Part shown: piece after piece, positions 1 through 8,819 of the stretch
Numbering within the stretch: the first letter of the stretch is position 1
Layout of the letters: each line of letters begins with the position of its first letter
Assembly (NCBI RefSeq): GCF_027587205.1
Contig: NZ_JAPDOD010000007.1
Location: 1 to 64,000, forward strand
Source: Solirubrobacter ginsenosidimutans
GTDB lineage: Bacteria > Actinomycetota > Thermoleophilia > Solirubrobacterales > Solirubrobacteraceae
Direction of reading: 5' to 3'
DNA: 64,000 bases
Notes under the pieces: model-generated
The model's input: the letters and a program-made list of their open reading frames with translations, nothing else
What the model was told of the DNA's origin: nothing
Database searches by the model: none
Program-made: the position numbers and the translations under genes

Positions 1-59
1 ATCACCGACCGCGGCAAGCGCCGCTGCGCTCACCGCGATCTTGACTCATCGCCGGAAAG

Positions 60-938
60 CTAGAGCGGCGGGTTCGCGTTGCGGATCAGGTCCGCGGCCT
101 GTGCCGGGAACCACCGACCTGCGGGCGGGCCTCCGCGGCACTCGCCGTCGGACTCGCCCGGGGTCTTGATCCAGAGGTATGCGTCGAGCCTGGGGGTGTT
201 CGTGGCCGTGGTCGGGCGCTCGCCGAGGCCCCGGCCGGGCGGGTTGCACCAGTCCTGCTCGCCGCTGTACGGCCCCTGCCCGTTGCGGCTCGTGTCGAGC
301 ACGTAATGCCAGCGGCCGAGGTGCTCCGCGTACGCGATCAGCTCGGGGTTCGTGCGGTAGTTGGAGACGTTGAGGGCGAAGCCGTCGGCCTTGGCGATGC
401 CGGCGTTCTTGAGCCGCGTCGCCATCGTCGTCGCCGGCTGCCAATGCGAGTGGCCGGCGTCGACGTAGACGCCGGTGCGATTGAGCCTGCTCAGCCGGGT
501 GACCGCGTACTTGATCAGGCTCGACCTGACGCAACCTGAGGCGAGCGCATCGGGCTCGACGATCACGACCGCGGTGCGGGTGCCGATGCCGCTCGCCAGG
601 CGGTTGATCCAGCGACGGTAGGCGGTGGCCGAGCCGGCGCCCCCGTTCGAGTACCCGCCGCAATCGCGGCCCGGGACGTTGTAGGCGACGAACACCGGCA
701 CCTGTGGTGGCGCCGCGCGCGTGAGGCGGCGAGCGTCGCCGTAGGGGTCGCCGCCGGTGAGCCACGTCGCGCTCGGGATCGCGGCGAGCCGCTTCGCGTC
801 CGCGGTCCCGACGTCTGCTGTGCTGCTGTCGGGGTCGACCCAGAGGTGTGCCATCGGGGTCAGGACCCGCTCGGCGCGGGCGGGCGGGGCGGCCGCGACG
901 GCGAGCACGAGTGCGGCGAAGACGATCGAGCGAACCAT
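60..938 (-). CDS. secreted glycoside hydrolase family 6 (endoglucanase/cellobiohydrolase type)
   Basis: Predicted exported beta-1,4-glucanase of the inverting GH6 family. Residues 1-22 form a signal peptide ending PPARAE. GH6 signatures follow in order: NVPGRDC (87-93), VIVEPDALA (125-133, the region of a family catalytic Asp), GHSHW (162-166), DTSRNGQGP (215-223) and KTPGESDGEC (258-267). At 292 residues it is a bare catalytic domain with no cellulose-binding module. The ATG at 938 is preferred because the signal peptide starts there; another in-frame ATG lies 4 codons upstream (950). A strong hairpin (965-999) separates it from the upstream K+ channel gene. Whether it attacks cellulose or another beta-glucan cannot be told from sequence. 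Confidence 0.9.
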   Translation of the reverse strand: MVRSIVFAALVLAVAAAPPARAERVLTPMAHLWVDPDSSTADVGTADAKRLAAIPSATWLTGGDPYGDARRLTRAAPPQVPVFVAYNVPGRDCGGYSNGGAGSATAYRRWINRLASGIGTRTAVVIVEPDALASGCVRSSLIKYAVTRLSRLNRTGVYVDAGHSHWQPATTMATRLKNAGIAKADGFALNVSNYRTNPELIAYAEHLGRWHYVLDTSRNGQGPYSGEQDWCNPPGRGLGERPTTATNTPRLDAYLWIKTPGESDGECRGGPPAGRWFPAQAADLIRNANPPL

Positions 939-964
939 CGTTTCATCCACAGCGTCGCACGACC

Positions 965-999
965 GTCGAGTTTCTCGCGCTGTACACGAGAAACTCGAC
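965..999 (-). terminator. intrinsic terminator-like hairpin
   Basis: Perfect 13-bp inverted repeat (965-977 with 987-999, 9-nt loop) directly after the stop of the K+ channel gene and before the GH6 gene, both on the minus strand. There is no long U tract, as is common in high-GC actinobacteria. Confidence 0.65.
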
Positions 1000-1001
1000 G
1001 C

Positions 1002-2663
1002 TCACCGCGCGGTGAGCGCGTCGCACGCCTCCTTGGTCGCCACGACCGACACGGCCTGCCCCGCTTGCAGTTGGTGATCGTCGGCGGGGAACCAGCGGCC
1101 GTCGAGCGCGAGCACCCGCAGCTCGCTGTGCTCGTGGAGGTCGCGGATCCGTTCGCCGTTGTGTGGCCAGTTCTGCGGGATCCGTGTCTCGAGGACCCGG
1201 AGCGGGACGTTGGAGAGCGACAGCGGTTGGGCGGGTGTGCGGCCCAGCAGCGCGGCGCTGAAGCTCGGCGCCGCGAGCGCGGAGACCGAGCGGGTGACGT
1301 CGAGCTCGATCCCCCGGTCCAGCCGCTCCGCCAGGCGCGGGTCGAAGATCCGCATCACGATCCGCACCGTCGGGTTGTGCTTGCGCGCCGACAGCGCGCA
1401 TTCGAGGTTCACCAGGTCGTCGCTCGTCAGCGCCATCACCGCGCGGGCGTGGTCGATGTGCAGGCTGGCGAGCGTGCCGGGCGCGCGGCCGTCGGCGAAG
1501 ACCACCGGGATCTCCAGCCGGCGGGCGAGCGAGATGCCGACCGCCTCCGGATTGCGCTCGACGCCGATGCACGGCACCCCGAGGTCGTGCAGGCCCTGCA
1601 GGACCCGCGCGCCCGCCTTCCCGAGCCCGCACACGATCACATGATCCTTGCGCGGGCGTGGAAAGCGGCCGAGGGCGCGGTCGATCCGCGAGGAGACCAG
1701 CTGATCGGTCACGAAGGCGAGCACCGATGCCAGCAGGACCGCCGACACCGCCATCAGCCCGATGTCGAACAGCTTCAGCCAGTCGGGCGCTTCGAGCAGG
1801 TTGACGTCCCCGTACCCGACGGTCGCCATCGTCGTCGCCGTGAAGTACATCGAGTCGACGACGTCGAGGTGCTTGGAAATCGCGAAGACGGACGTGCCGA
1901 TGGTGAAGACGATCGCGATGATCGCGACCAGCACGTAGGCGCGGCCGGGGATGGTCGACAACGCCGCCCGTGCGCGCTCCGTGTTCGAGGGCCGGTGCGG
2001 ACGCTGCGGCGCCCGCTGGTGATGACGCTGCGCGACCGACGCGGGCAGCGCCCCGCGAGCGCCCTGCACGACCTGCGCCCGATCGACGAGGCCCAGCACG
2101 TGGTTCTCCCCGAGCTGCTCGCGCGTCGGCAGCACCTCCGTCGGGTGCTCGACGTCGCACAGCGCGACCACGAGACCCGGGTCGTCCTTGTCGACCTCGG
2201 CGACCTCGAGGATCCGCCCACCCACCGTCACCCGCTGGCCCTCGTTGCCGGAGAGCGCGGCCTGGATGAGCGCCGGCGCGGAAACCTCGATCTCACTCAG
2301 CACGGTGCCGCGCGGCGCGAGCATCTGCTCGACCCCGTCCGCGAGGTCGGTGGCGAACAACCGCACGACGATCGGCAGGTCCGTCGTCTCGTCCGCCACC
2401 TGCAGCGCCGCGCTCAGGTTCGCCAGGTCGTCCTCGCCGAGGATCCCGATCGATCGCGCGTGCTCGATCCCCGCCTGCTCCCACGTCGCGGCCGTCGCCA
2501 CATCCCCGATCACGACCTTCGCATTGGCCGCCACCGCCGCCCGCGCCGCCCGCACGTTCTTCGACGAACAGATCGACACCGTCGGGATGCCGGCACCGGC
2601 GAGTTCCTCGCGCACGCGCACGGGCACCCCGTCGTCTCCGGCGATGAGCACTGGCCGCTCCAT
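1002..2663 (-). CDS. two-TM potassium channel with N- and C-terminal RCK domains
   Basis: A 553-residue K+ channel subunit. Residues 1 to about 200 form an RCK/TrkA-N unit (MERPVLIAGDDG start, IGILGEDDLANL). Next come TM1 (around 235-260), the pore loop with selectivity filter TVGYGD (near residue 279), TM2 (around 300-325), and a second RCK unit beginning HVIVCGLGKAGARVLQGL, a Rossmann GxGxxG-type fold. The C-terminal part (RIPQNWPHNGERIRDL onwards) looks like RCK_C. The ATG at 2663 is chosen because GGGAGG lies 11 nt upstream. RCK domains gate channels in response to nucleotides or ions. Having one RCK unit ahead of the pore is less usual than two in tandem behind it. Confidence 0.88.
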   Translation of the reverse strand: MERPVLIAGDDGVPVRVREELAGAGIPTVSICSSKNVRAARAAVAANAKVVIGDVATAATWEQAGIEHARSIGILGEDDLANLSAALQVADETTDLPIVVRLFATDLADGVEQMLAPRGTVLSEIEVSAPALIQAALSGNEGQRVTVGGRILEVAEVDKDDPGLVVALCDVEHPTEVLPTREQLGENHVLGLVDRAQVVQGARGALPASVAQRHHQRAPQRPHRPSNTERARAALSTIPGRAYVLVAIIAIVFTIGTSVFAISKHLDVVDSMYFTATTMATVGYGDVNLLEAPDWLKLFDIGLMAVSAVLLASVLAFVTDQLVSSRIDRALGRFPRPRKDHVIVCGLGKAGARVLQGLHDLGVPCIGVERNPEAVGISLARRLEIPVVFADGRAPGTLASLHIDHARAVMALTSDDLVNLECALSARKHNPTVRIVMRIFDPRLAERLDRGIELDVTRSVSALAAPSFSAALLGRTPAQPLSLSNVPLRVLETRIPQNWPHNGERIRDLHEHSELRVLALDGRWFPADDHQLQAGQAVSVVATKEACDALTAR

Positions 2664-2746
2664 CGCGCCGCGATCCTCCCAGTCTCCCGCGACAGATGCA
2701 TCCGACCTGCGGTCCACGGGCAACGTCGCTAAACTGGCCGCCGCCC

Positions 2747-2828
2747 GGTGGGATTCCCGAGCGGTCAAAGGGGACGGGCTGTAAACCCGTTGGCTCAGCC
2801 TTCGAAGGTTCGAATCCTTCTCCCACCA
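2747..2828 (+). tRNA. tRNA-Tyr (anticodon GTA)
   Basis: Cloverleaf with a 7-bp acceptor stem (GGTGGGA 2747-2753 with TCCCACC 2821-2827) and discriminator A at 2828. The anticodon stem is ACGGG/CCCGT, and loop CTGTAAA places GTA at 2781-2783. A long variable arm and the T-loop GGTTCGAATCC follow. The long variable arm fits bacterial class II tRNA-Tyr. CCA is not encoded. Confidence 0.95.
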
Positions 2829-2832
2829 CTTT

Positions 2833-2861
2833 GAAATCCGGTGCTTATGGCGCCGGATTTC
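2833..2861 (+). terminator. hairpin after tRNA-Tyr
   Basis: Perfect 9-bp inverted repeat GAAATCCGG / CCGGATTTC (2833-2841 with 2853-2861) starting 4 nt after the tRNA and followed by a weak T-rich stretch. It is probably the tRNA terminator. Confidence 0.55.
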
Positions 2862-2977
2862 GTATTTCTGGGCTAAGCGGCGGCTTTGGGCGGCACGATC
2901 GAGCGGCCTAGCGCGGTTGCGCAACCGCGCTACGCGAGAGGATGGGCTGGTGGCGAGATCACCCGTTCCTGCACGCG

Positions 2978-5900
2978 CTAGCAGGCGGGAGCGTAGTCGC
3001 GCTCGGGCAGCACGTCGTTCCACTCGGTCCGGGTGAGCCGGCGGCCGGCGATCTTGCAGGCGTGACGCGCCCACGAGGACGGGCGGATGTCCCAGCGATT
3101 GCCGCGCCGGGCGTCGGTGATGACGAAGAGGTAGGCACCGTCGGGCGTGAACACCGGCGCGATCTGGCGGTCGCGAGGGCCGGGCAGCGGCGCACCGACC
3201 GGCCGCTGGGTGGCCAGGTCGAACAAGCGGGTGGTGCCGTCGGTGCTGCCGGTCGCCAGCATGCGACCATCGGGGCTGACGGACCCCGAGGTCTCCTCTC
3301 CGGTGTGGCCGGCCAGCTTGCGGGTGGCGGGCCGCCAGGTGTCGGTGGACCACAGTCTCGCCCAGCCCTTGTAGCTGCCGCCGACGAGGAAGCGGCCATC
3401 TGGCGTGAAGCGTGCCAGCCGGACGGTCTCGGTCCCGGGGAGGATCGCGCGGCGGCGCAGCGAGGCGACGTCGACGATCTCGATGCCCACGTCGGTCGCG
3501 ACGGCCAGGGTCCGTCCGTCGGGGCTGAGCGACAGCCCCCAGGCACCCAGCGAGGGTGAGTAGCGCCGAGGCCGTCCCACCGGTCGTTCGGACCGCAGCG
3601 TCCACAGCAGCACAGCATCGGCGGCGCCGGCAGTCGCCATGAGCCGTCCGTCGGCGCTGAAAGCGGGCGTCAGCAGCGGGTGGCCGCTGTGGCCCTGCAG
3701 CGGCGTGAGAAGACGGCCACGGGCCGGGTCGAAGATGGCGAGGAAACCGTCGTCGCCGCCGACGATGAGCGACCGTCCGCCCGGCACGTACGCCATGCCA
3801 CGGACCGGCGCGTTCGGAACCGCGCGGAACCGCGAGCGCTCCTCCAGCGTCTCGGCGTCGATCAGCGAGACGGTCCCGTCGCGTTGCCCGACGGCGAGGA
3901 CCTCGCTGTCGGGGCGCAGGGCATAGGCGAGGTCGTAGTTCCAAGGGCCGGTGTACAGCTCGCGACTCAGCGCGTCGCCGTCGCCGGGCGGTCGCACGTC
4001 GAACGGGCGGCCGAGGCGGCGGTCTCCGGCGAGATCCCAGATCAGGACCGTGCCGTCCTTGGCGGCGCTGTAGAGCGTCTCGGCGCCGGAGCTGATCGCG
4101 AGTCCGGTTATCTCCCCGGCGTGACCTTCGAGCGTCTCGCGTGCCACGGCCCGCTCGACGTTCCAGACGATCACGCGCCGGTCCTCGCCGGCCGTGACCG
4201 CGGTGCGTCCGTCGGCGCTGATCGAGGCGCGCACGACCGCGCCGTCGTGCCGTCCGGAGGCGGCGCGGACCGTGCCAGTCGCCAGATCGAGAAAGCGCAC
4301 GGAGCCGTCGCGGCCGCCGAGCAGCAGCGTGCGATCGTCCGGGCTCAGGGCCGTCTGGTCCTGGCCGGCGGGGAGTTGTACGAGCGGGCGCGGCATCTGC
4401 TCGAGCTCGCTGATGCGGGCCAGGGTCCGGGCGTCACGGACCGTCGTCGGGCCACCTGCGCGGCTCGTCACGACGCGCCCACCGCTCGTGAATCTCAGCG
4501 CCGAGGGAGCGATGCCGCGACCGACGAAGCGCAGCGCGCCGAGCGGCCGGCCGGTGGTCGCGTCGAAGCGCCGAACCGCCGTGCGATCCGGTGGGAGAGA
4601 GACCGCGGCGAACAGCGTGCGCCCATCCGCGGACAGCCGCAGGGATTCGATGGACCGACCGTCCATGGCGGGTAGCCGAGCCACGACGCGGTGCGTGCGA
4701 GCGTCCAGCACGACCGGCTGCGAGCCGCCGACCGCGAATCGTGAGCCGTCCTCGCTGAAACTCAGACCCTCCCAGGCGCCGTCGCGCCACATGCCGGAAA
4801 CGGTCAGTGGCTGGGCCACCGGACGCCGGGTTGCGGTGTCGACGAGCCTGAGGGTGCCGTCGTTGTCGATGACGGCGAGCGTGCGGTCGTCGGGGCTGAG
4901 TGCGACGCCGGCCAGCCTGTCGCCGTCGCCCCGCAGCACGCCGACCGCCGCCGGGCTCTTGAGCAGCGCCGCCAGCAGGCTGCTGCGCGTCTGCGGCGAG
5001 TCGTGCAGCGCCACGCCCTGGCGCGCGAGGAGCAGGGCGCGGTCGAGGTCGTCCTCCGCGAGCGCCTGCGCCCCGAGTCGCTGCGCCGCGGCCACGGTCG
5101 CCTCGGCGCGCGCATTGCCGCGCTGGTCGAGCGCGACCAGACCGGCGATCACCGCGATGACGAGCAGCGAGGCCACCCCCGCGAGCACCAGGCGCAGGCG
5201 ACGCTGCTCGTGCCCGCTCGCGCGCCGGCTGTCGTCCAGGAACGCGCGCTCGGTCGCGTTGAGCTCGGGCTGGTGCCCGGCGGCCCACTCGAGCGCGGAC
5301 GCGAGGCGCCCGCCGCGGTAGAGCTCGCCCGGGTCGCGACCGTCAGCGTCCCAGGCGCGCGCCGCGGCGCCGAGCCGGCGATGCAGCCGGCGTCCCTGCA
5401 CGTCCTCCTCGAGCCAGGAGCGCAGCCGCGGCCATTCGCGCAGCAGCGCCTCGTGCGCGACCTCGACGGCGCCGTCGCCGACCGTCAGCAGACGGCGATC
5501 GGTGAGACGGGCGACGACCTGGGCGACCTGCTCGCCCTCGAGCTCGGCCAGCGCGATCCGGCGGCGCACGATCGCGCCGCTCCGGTCCTCATCGGTGAGG
5601 CGCAGCAGCAGCCTGCGCGCCGTTGCCTGCTGGCCGGGATCGAGCTCGACGAACGCGTCCTCGGCCAGCCGCGCGACGGCTCCCTGAACGCCGCCGCTGC
5701 GCGCGTACGCGGCAAGCAGCAGGCGGCGCCCGTCGCGCCGGCGCCAGAGCTCGAGCAGCGCCGTGGACAGCAGCGGCAGCGCGCCCGGCTGGCCTTCGAC
5801 GTCCGCCAGCAGCGCTTCGACCAGCTCCGGTTCGACGCTCACGCCGGCCCGTCCCGCGGGGCGCTCGATCGCGCGCGCGAGCTCGTCGCGCGACATCTCG

Positions 5901-7909
5901 CCGACGAGCACGTGGTTGGCGGCGAGCAGGCGCGACAGCTCGGGGTGCGCTGCGCAGCGGCCGTAGAAGTCGGCGCGCACGGCCACCACCACGACGCTGT
6001 CTTTATCGCGCGCGACACGCACGAGGGCGGCGACGAACTCGGCCCGCTCGGTCTCGTCCGGGCAGGCGGTGAACAGCTCCTCGAACTGGTCGACCACGAG
6101 GACTCGGTGCCATTCGCGCGCGAGCCGGCGGGTTGCGCGGCGAAGCTCGCGCAGCGGCTGCTCGCCTGGCGTGATGAGCGCCTGAGTCCAGCCGTCGCTC
6201 CCCGGCAAGACGCCGCCCGCGAGGGCGGGCAACAGCCCGGCCCGGAGGACGGACGACTTGCCGCTCCCCGACGGTCCGACGACCGCGAGCAGCGGTGCGC
6301 CGGCCACGCGCGCGACCAGCTCGGCGACCAGCCGCTCGCGTCCGAAGAAGTACTCGGCGTCCGCGGCGTCGAACGGCGCCAGTCCCTTGTACGGGCACAC
6401 CGCCGGCGCGACGGCGACGTCGCCGCCGGCGCGGACCAGGCCGGCGCGCTCGCGAGCCGACAGCAGCTCGACGACCCTGCCGGCGAGCTCCTCCTCCAGC
6501 GCGCGGGCCTCGCCGCGGCCGGCCGCCGCGCGCCCGGCCACCGCGTCGACGCCGCGTGTGGCCTCGCCTCGCGCCCACTCCGCGGCGGCCTCGTGAACCT
6601 GGCGTGCGATCCCGCGGCTCGTGGCCAGCAACGTCTCGACGGGCGCCGCCTCCGCGCCGACCGGGGCGTAACAGGCGGCGATCGCGCGGACGCTGCCCGC
6701 GCCGAGCGGCTCGAGCACGAGCGCCTCGTCCGACTCCAGTCGTGCGAGTGCGACGGTCTCCTGCCCCGTGGCCAGCACGAGCACCGGCAGGCGATGGAGC
6801 GCTGGCGCGAGATCGCGCAGCGCCGCCCGCACCACGGCGGGCGCGCGGTCGGCATCGTCGACCACGACCAGCGCCGGCCGCCGCGGCTCGCGCGCCCGGG
6901 CGATCGCCGCCAGCGCCGCCTCCGGGGGACCGGTCCCGGCCGCGTAGAAGACGGCCGCGTCCTCGCGATGCGCCTCGCCCGCAATCTCCGCGGCCAGACG
7001 CGTCTTGCCCATCCCGTACGCGCCGGCAATGGTCACCAGCGCGCCCGCACCGGCTGCAGCGCGCTTCCAGCGCGTCCGCAGCTCCTGCAGCTCGCGGTCG
7101 CGCCCGATCAGCGGCGGCGACGCGGACGCGTCGAGCTCGTGCGGAAGCTCCGCCGCCACCGGCTCGACGTCAAGCCACAGGTCCTGGCGCAGGATCGCGT
7201 CGTGCAGGCGCCGGAGCTCCGGCGCCGGCTCGACGCCGATCTCCTCAACTAGCGTCTGCCTGGCGTGGCGATAGGCCTCTAGCGCGTCGGCCTGACGCCC
7301 GCACCGGTAGAGCGCGAGCATTTGCCGCGCGTACAGCCGCTCACGCAGCGGGTTCTCGGCCAGCAGCGCGTCGATCTCCCCGACGATCTCGTCATGCCGG
7401 CCCGCAGCCAGATCCGCGTCGATCGCCAGCTCCGCGGCGGTCAGGCGCAGCTCCTCGAGCCGATGGATCTCCGCGACCGCGAACGGCTCGTCCGCCACGT
7501 CCGCCAGCGGTTCGCCGCGAAACAGCGCCAACGCCTCGCGCGCCGCCCCGCTCCCCGGCTCGCCGATCTCGGCCGCCCGAGCCGCCTCGGAGACCAGCCG
7601 TTCGAGACGGCAAACGTCCACGAGCTCGCGGTCTATCCGCAACTCATACCCACGCCCACGCGTGACGATCTCCGCCCCGCCGACCCCGGCCAGTGACCGG
7701 CGCAGTCGCCAGACGTAGTTGTGGACCATGTTCGCGGCGCTCGGCGGTGGCTGCGCACCCCACAGCCCCTCGATCAGCCGGTCGGCCGTCACCGCACGAT
7801 TCGCCTCGAGCCCCAGCATCGCCAGAACGGCGCACTGCTTCGCGTCGCCGAGCGCGACGGGGTGGCCGTCAACGCTGGCCTCGACGGGTCCAAGGATGCT
7901 GAGCCGCAT
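2978..7909 (-). CDS. giant SARP regulator: wHTH-BTAD-AAA-nSTAND-TM-WD40
   Basis: A 1643-residue AfsR/SARP-family regulator. Residues 1-95 are an OmpR-like winged helix (starts MRLSILGPVEAS), and about 98-245 are BTAD (VDVCRLERLV, ENPLRERLYARQMLALYR). A first P-loop GAYGMGKT lies near 295 in an AAA-type ATPase with VVVDDAD. A second P-loop GPSGSGKSS lies near 544, preceded by the nSTAND1 signature PYKGLAPFDAADAEYFFGRE. Near 900-925 is a hydrophobic segment (VLAGVASLLVIAVIAGLVAL) that may cross the membrane. The remainder (about 990-1643) is a string of WD40 repeats with SPDGRTLA-type motifs. STAND proteins act as ligand-gated switches, so this is likely a signal-integrating activator. If the hydrophobic segment spans the membrane, the WD40 part and the DNA-binding part would lie on opposite sides. 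The start at 7909 is chosen to fit the SARP N-terminus. Confidence 0.85.
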   Translation of the reverse strand: MRLSILGPVEASVDGHPVALGDAKQCAVLAMLGLEANRAVTADRLIEGLWGAQPPPSAANMVHNYVWRLRRSLAGVGGAEIVTRGRGYELRIDRELVDVCRLERLVSEAARAAEIGEPGSGAAREALALFRGEPLADVADEPFAVAEIHRLEELRLTAAELAIDADLAAGRHDEIVGEIDALLAENPLRERLYARQMLALYRCGRQADALEAYRHARQTLVEEIGVEPAPELRRLHDAILRQDLWLDVEPVAAELPHELDASASPPLIGRDRELQELRTRWKRAAAGAGALVTIAGAYGMGKTRLAAEIAGEAHREDAAVFYAAGTGPPEAALAAIARAREPRRPALVVVDDADRAPAVVRAALRDLAPALHRLPVLVLATGQETVALARLESDEALVLEPLGAGSVRAIAACYAPVGAEAAPVETLLATSRGIARQVHEAAAEWARGEATRGVDAVAGRAAAGRGEARALEEELAGRVVELLSARERAGLVRAGGDVAVAPAVCPYKGLAPFDAADAEYFFGRERLVAELVARVAGAPLLAVVGPSGSGKSSVLRAGLLPALAGGVLPGSDGWTQALITPGEQPLRELRRATRRLAREWHRVLVVDQFEELFTACPDETERAEFVAALVRVARDKDSVVVVAVRADFYGRCAAHPELSRLLAANHVLVGEMSRDELARAIERPAGRAGVSVEPELVEALLADVEGQPGALPLLSTALLELWRRRDGRRLLLAAYARSGGVQGAVARLAEDAFVELDPGQQATARRLLLRLTDEDRSGAIVRRRIALAELEGEQVAQVVARLTDRRLLTVGDGAVEVAHEALLREWPRLRSWLEEDVQGRRLHRRLGAAARAWDADGRDPGELYRGGRLASALEWAAGHQPELNATERAFLDDSRRASGHEQRRLRLVLAGVASLLVIAVIAGLVALDQRGNARAEATVAAAQRLGAQALAEDDLDRALLLARQGVALHDSPQTRSSLLAALLKSPAAVGVLRGDGDRLAGVALSPDDRTLAVIDNDGTLRLVDTATRRPVAQPLTVSGMWRDGAWEGLSFSEDGSRFAVGGSQPVVLDARTHRVVARLPAMDGRSIESLRLSADGRTLFAAVSLPPDRTAVRRFDATTGRPLGALRFVGRGIAPSALRFTSGGRVVTSRAGGPTTVRDARTLARISELEQMPRPLVQLPAGQDQTALSPDDRTLLLGGRDGSVRFLDLATGTVRAASGRHDGAVVRASISADGRTAVTAGEDRRVIVWNVERAVARETLEGHAGEITGLAISSGAETLYSAAKDGTVLIWDLAGDRRLGRPFDVRPPGDGDALSRELYTGPWNYDLAYALRPDSEVLAVGQRDGTVSLIDAETLEERSRFRAVPNAPVRGMAYVPGGRSLIVGGDDGFLAIFDPARGRLLTPLQGHSGHPLLTPAFSADGRLMATAGAADAVLLWTLRSERPVGRPRRYSPSLGAWGLSLSPDGRTLAVATDVGIEIVDVASLRRRAILPGTETVRLARFTPDGRFLVGGSYKGWARLWSTDTWRPATRKLAGHTGEETSGSVSPDGRMLATGSTDGTTRLFDLATQRPVGAPLPGPRDRQIAPVFTPDGAYLFVITDARRGNRWDIRPSSWARHACKIAGRRLTRTEWNDVLPERDYAPAC

Positions 7910-7972
7910 GCGGCTCCCGTGTTCGGGTGCTCGTGCACAGCCAACCCAACCACATCCCCGAACCCCGGGCAA

Positions 7973-7999
7973 GGGTCAGCGGGCGGGGGGTCAGCGGGC
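7973..7999. repeat. 12-bp direct repeat GGGTCAGCGGGC x2
   Basis: The same 12 bases occur at 7973-7984 and 7988-7999 (15-bp period), 64-90 nt upstream of the start codon of the SARP-STAND gene. Confidence 0.7.
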
Positions 8000-8023
8000 C
8001 AGGGGTCCACAGCCTGGCAAAGG

Positions 8024-8045
8024 CCGCTCTACGACCGCTCTACGA
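8024..8045. promoter_or_regulatory. 11-bp tandem repeat CCGCTCTACGA x2, possible SARP site
   Basis: Two perfect abutting copies (8024-8034 and 8035-8045), 114-135 nt upstream of the SARP-STAND start. SARP proteins are known to bind short direct repeats in 11-bp phase, so this could be an autoregulatory site. That role is inferred. Confidence 0.45.
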
Positions 8046-8412
8046 GGCCGTCCACGGCGCCGTGAGACCAGACACATGGAGCCGGGGTAGAGCGGGCCGC
8101 TCGAGTGTGCCGGCGGTTCCGCACGACCGGCCAGGAGACCACCACGCCAAGCGGCAGCTTTGGGCAAGGTGGTCGAGGCGCCGGAGAGTCTCGAATTCGT
8201 CGAGGCCTGGCTCACCGCAGGATTGGTCTCCGGTCCTCGGTAGGCGCTGTTGAGCGCCAGCGACGTGTGTGTCTACGCCGATCTTTGCCGGACTGGCCGG
8301 GCTCGCGATTTGGGGCTTCGCCGGAATAAGCGGTCAGTAGGGGTCGGAGATGTCAAGTACGTCGGCGTACTCGCGCGAACGGCGCTCGCGCTGATCGTCG
8401 GCTTGTGGCCAG

Positions 8413-8819
8413 GGCTGTTGAGAGCCTCATGCCGGTTGGGTCGTGCGGTCGTGGACGAGGCTGACCAGGATGGCGAAGACGGCGACGGCGAGTGCGATGC
8501 AGACGATCAGGCCGGCGGTCGCGATGCCGGTGCGCTGTGCGATGAGCCTGTCGCCGATGACCGGCGCGGTGATGCTGCCGTACAGGGCGATGTAGTAGGC
8601 GGCGGTCATCTTCGTGAGCTGGGCCTTGGGGAGGGCGATCGCGAGTGAGACGAGGCCGGCGCCGGTGGAGATCCCGGCGGATGCTCCGATCACGATCGAG
8701 GCGGCGATCAGCCCTGGGAGGCTCGTGCGCCGCACGATCACCTGCCCCGCCGCGGTGGCGAGGAACAGGATCGTGAGGACGCCGCCGGCGAGCGTTCGAC
8801 GGTGGGCGATCGTGCGTGA
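8413..8819 (-). pseudogene. C-terminal remnant of an MFS transporter (copy 1)
   Basis: An open frame of about 130 codons with four hydrophobic segments and the look of the end of an MFS permease (HRRTLAGGVLTILFLATAAG, then VIGASAGISTGAGLVSLAIA, ending VHDRTTQPA at 8427). It has no start codon or ribosome binding site of its own. It continues, in the same frame, straight after the stop codon of the secreted-protein gene at 8820. The left part (8413-8711) recurs in shortened form at 48582-48726. It is best read as a truncated gene. Confidence 0.6.

Larger units (their letters stand above)
7910..8412. other. intergenic promoter/debris region
   Basis: No convincing gene. The first 140 nt, upstream of the SARP-STAND gene, carry two sets of direct repeats (listed separately). 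Further on, short plus-strand stretches read like protein scraps: LEFVEAWLTAGLVSGP ending near 8240, and AGLAGLAIWGFAGIS ending near 8340. Neither has a start codon or ribosome binding site. They may be gene remnants next to the MFS remnant that follows. Confidence 0.4.

Noticed and set aside
846..2732. Long plus-strand frame opposite the K+ channel
   Set aside because: His/Arg-rich mirror of the channel gene, which carries the TVGYGD filter and a strong ribosome binding site.
2747..2861. tRNA-Tyr as an integration site for a mobile element
   Set aside because: No integrase and no repeated copy of the tRNA 3' end was seen nearby. The flanking genes look like ordinary chromosomal genes.
8150..8340. 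Short plus-strand protein-like pieces before the MFS remnant
   Set aside because: Too short, and no start or ribosome binding site; described only as possible debris in the intergenic entry.
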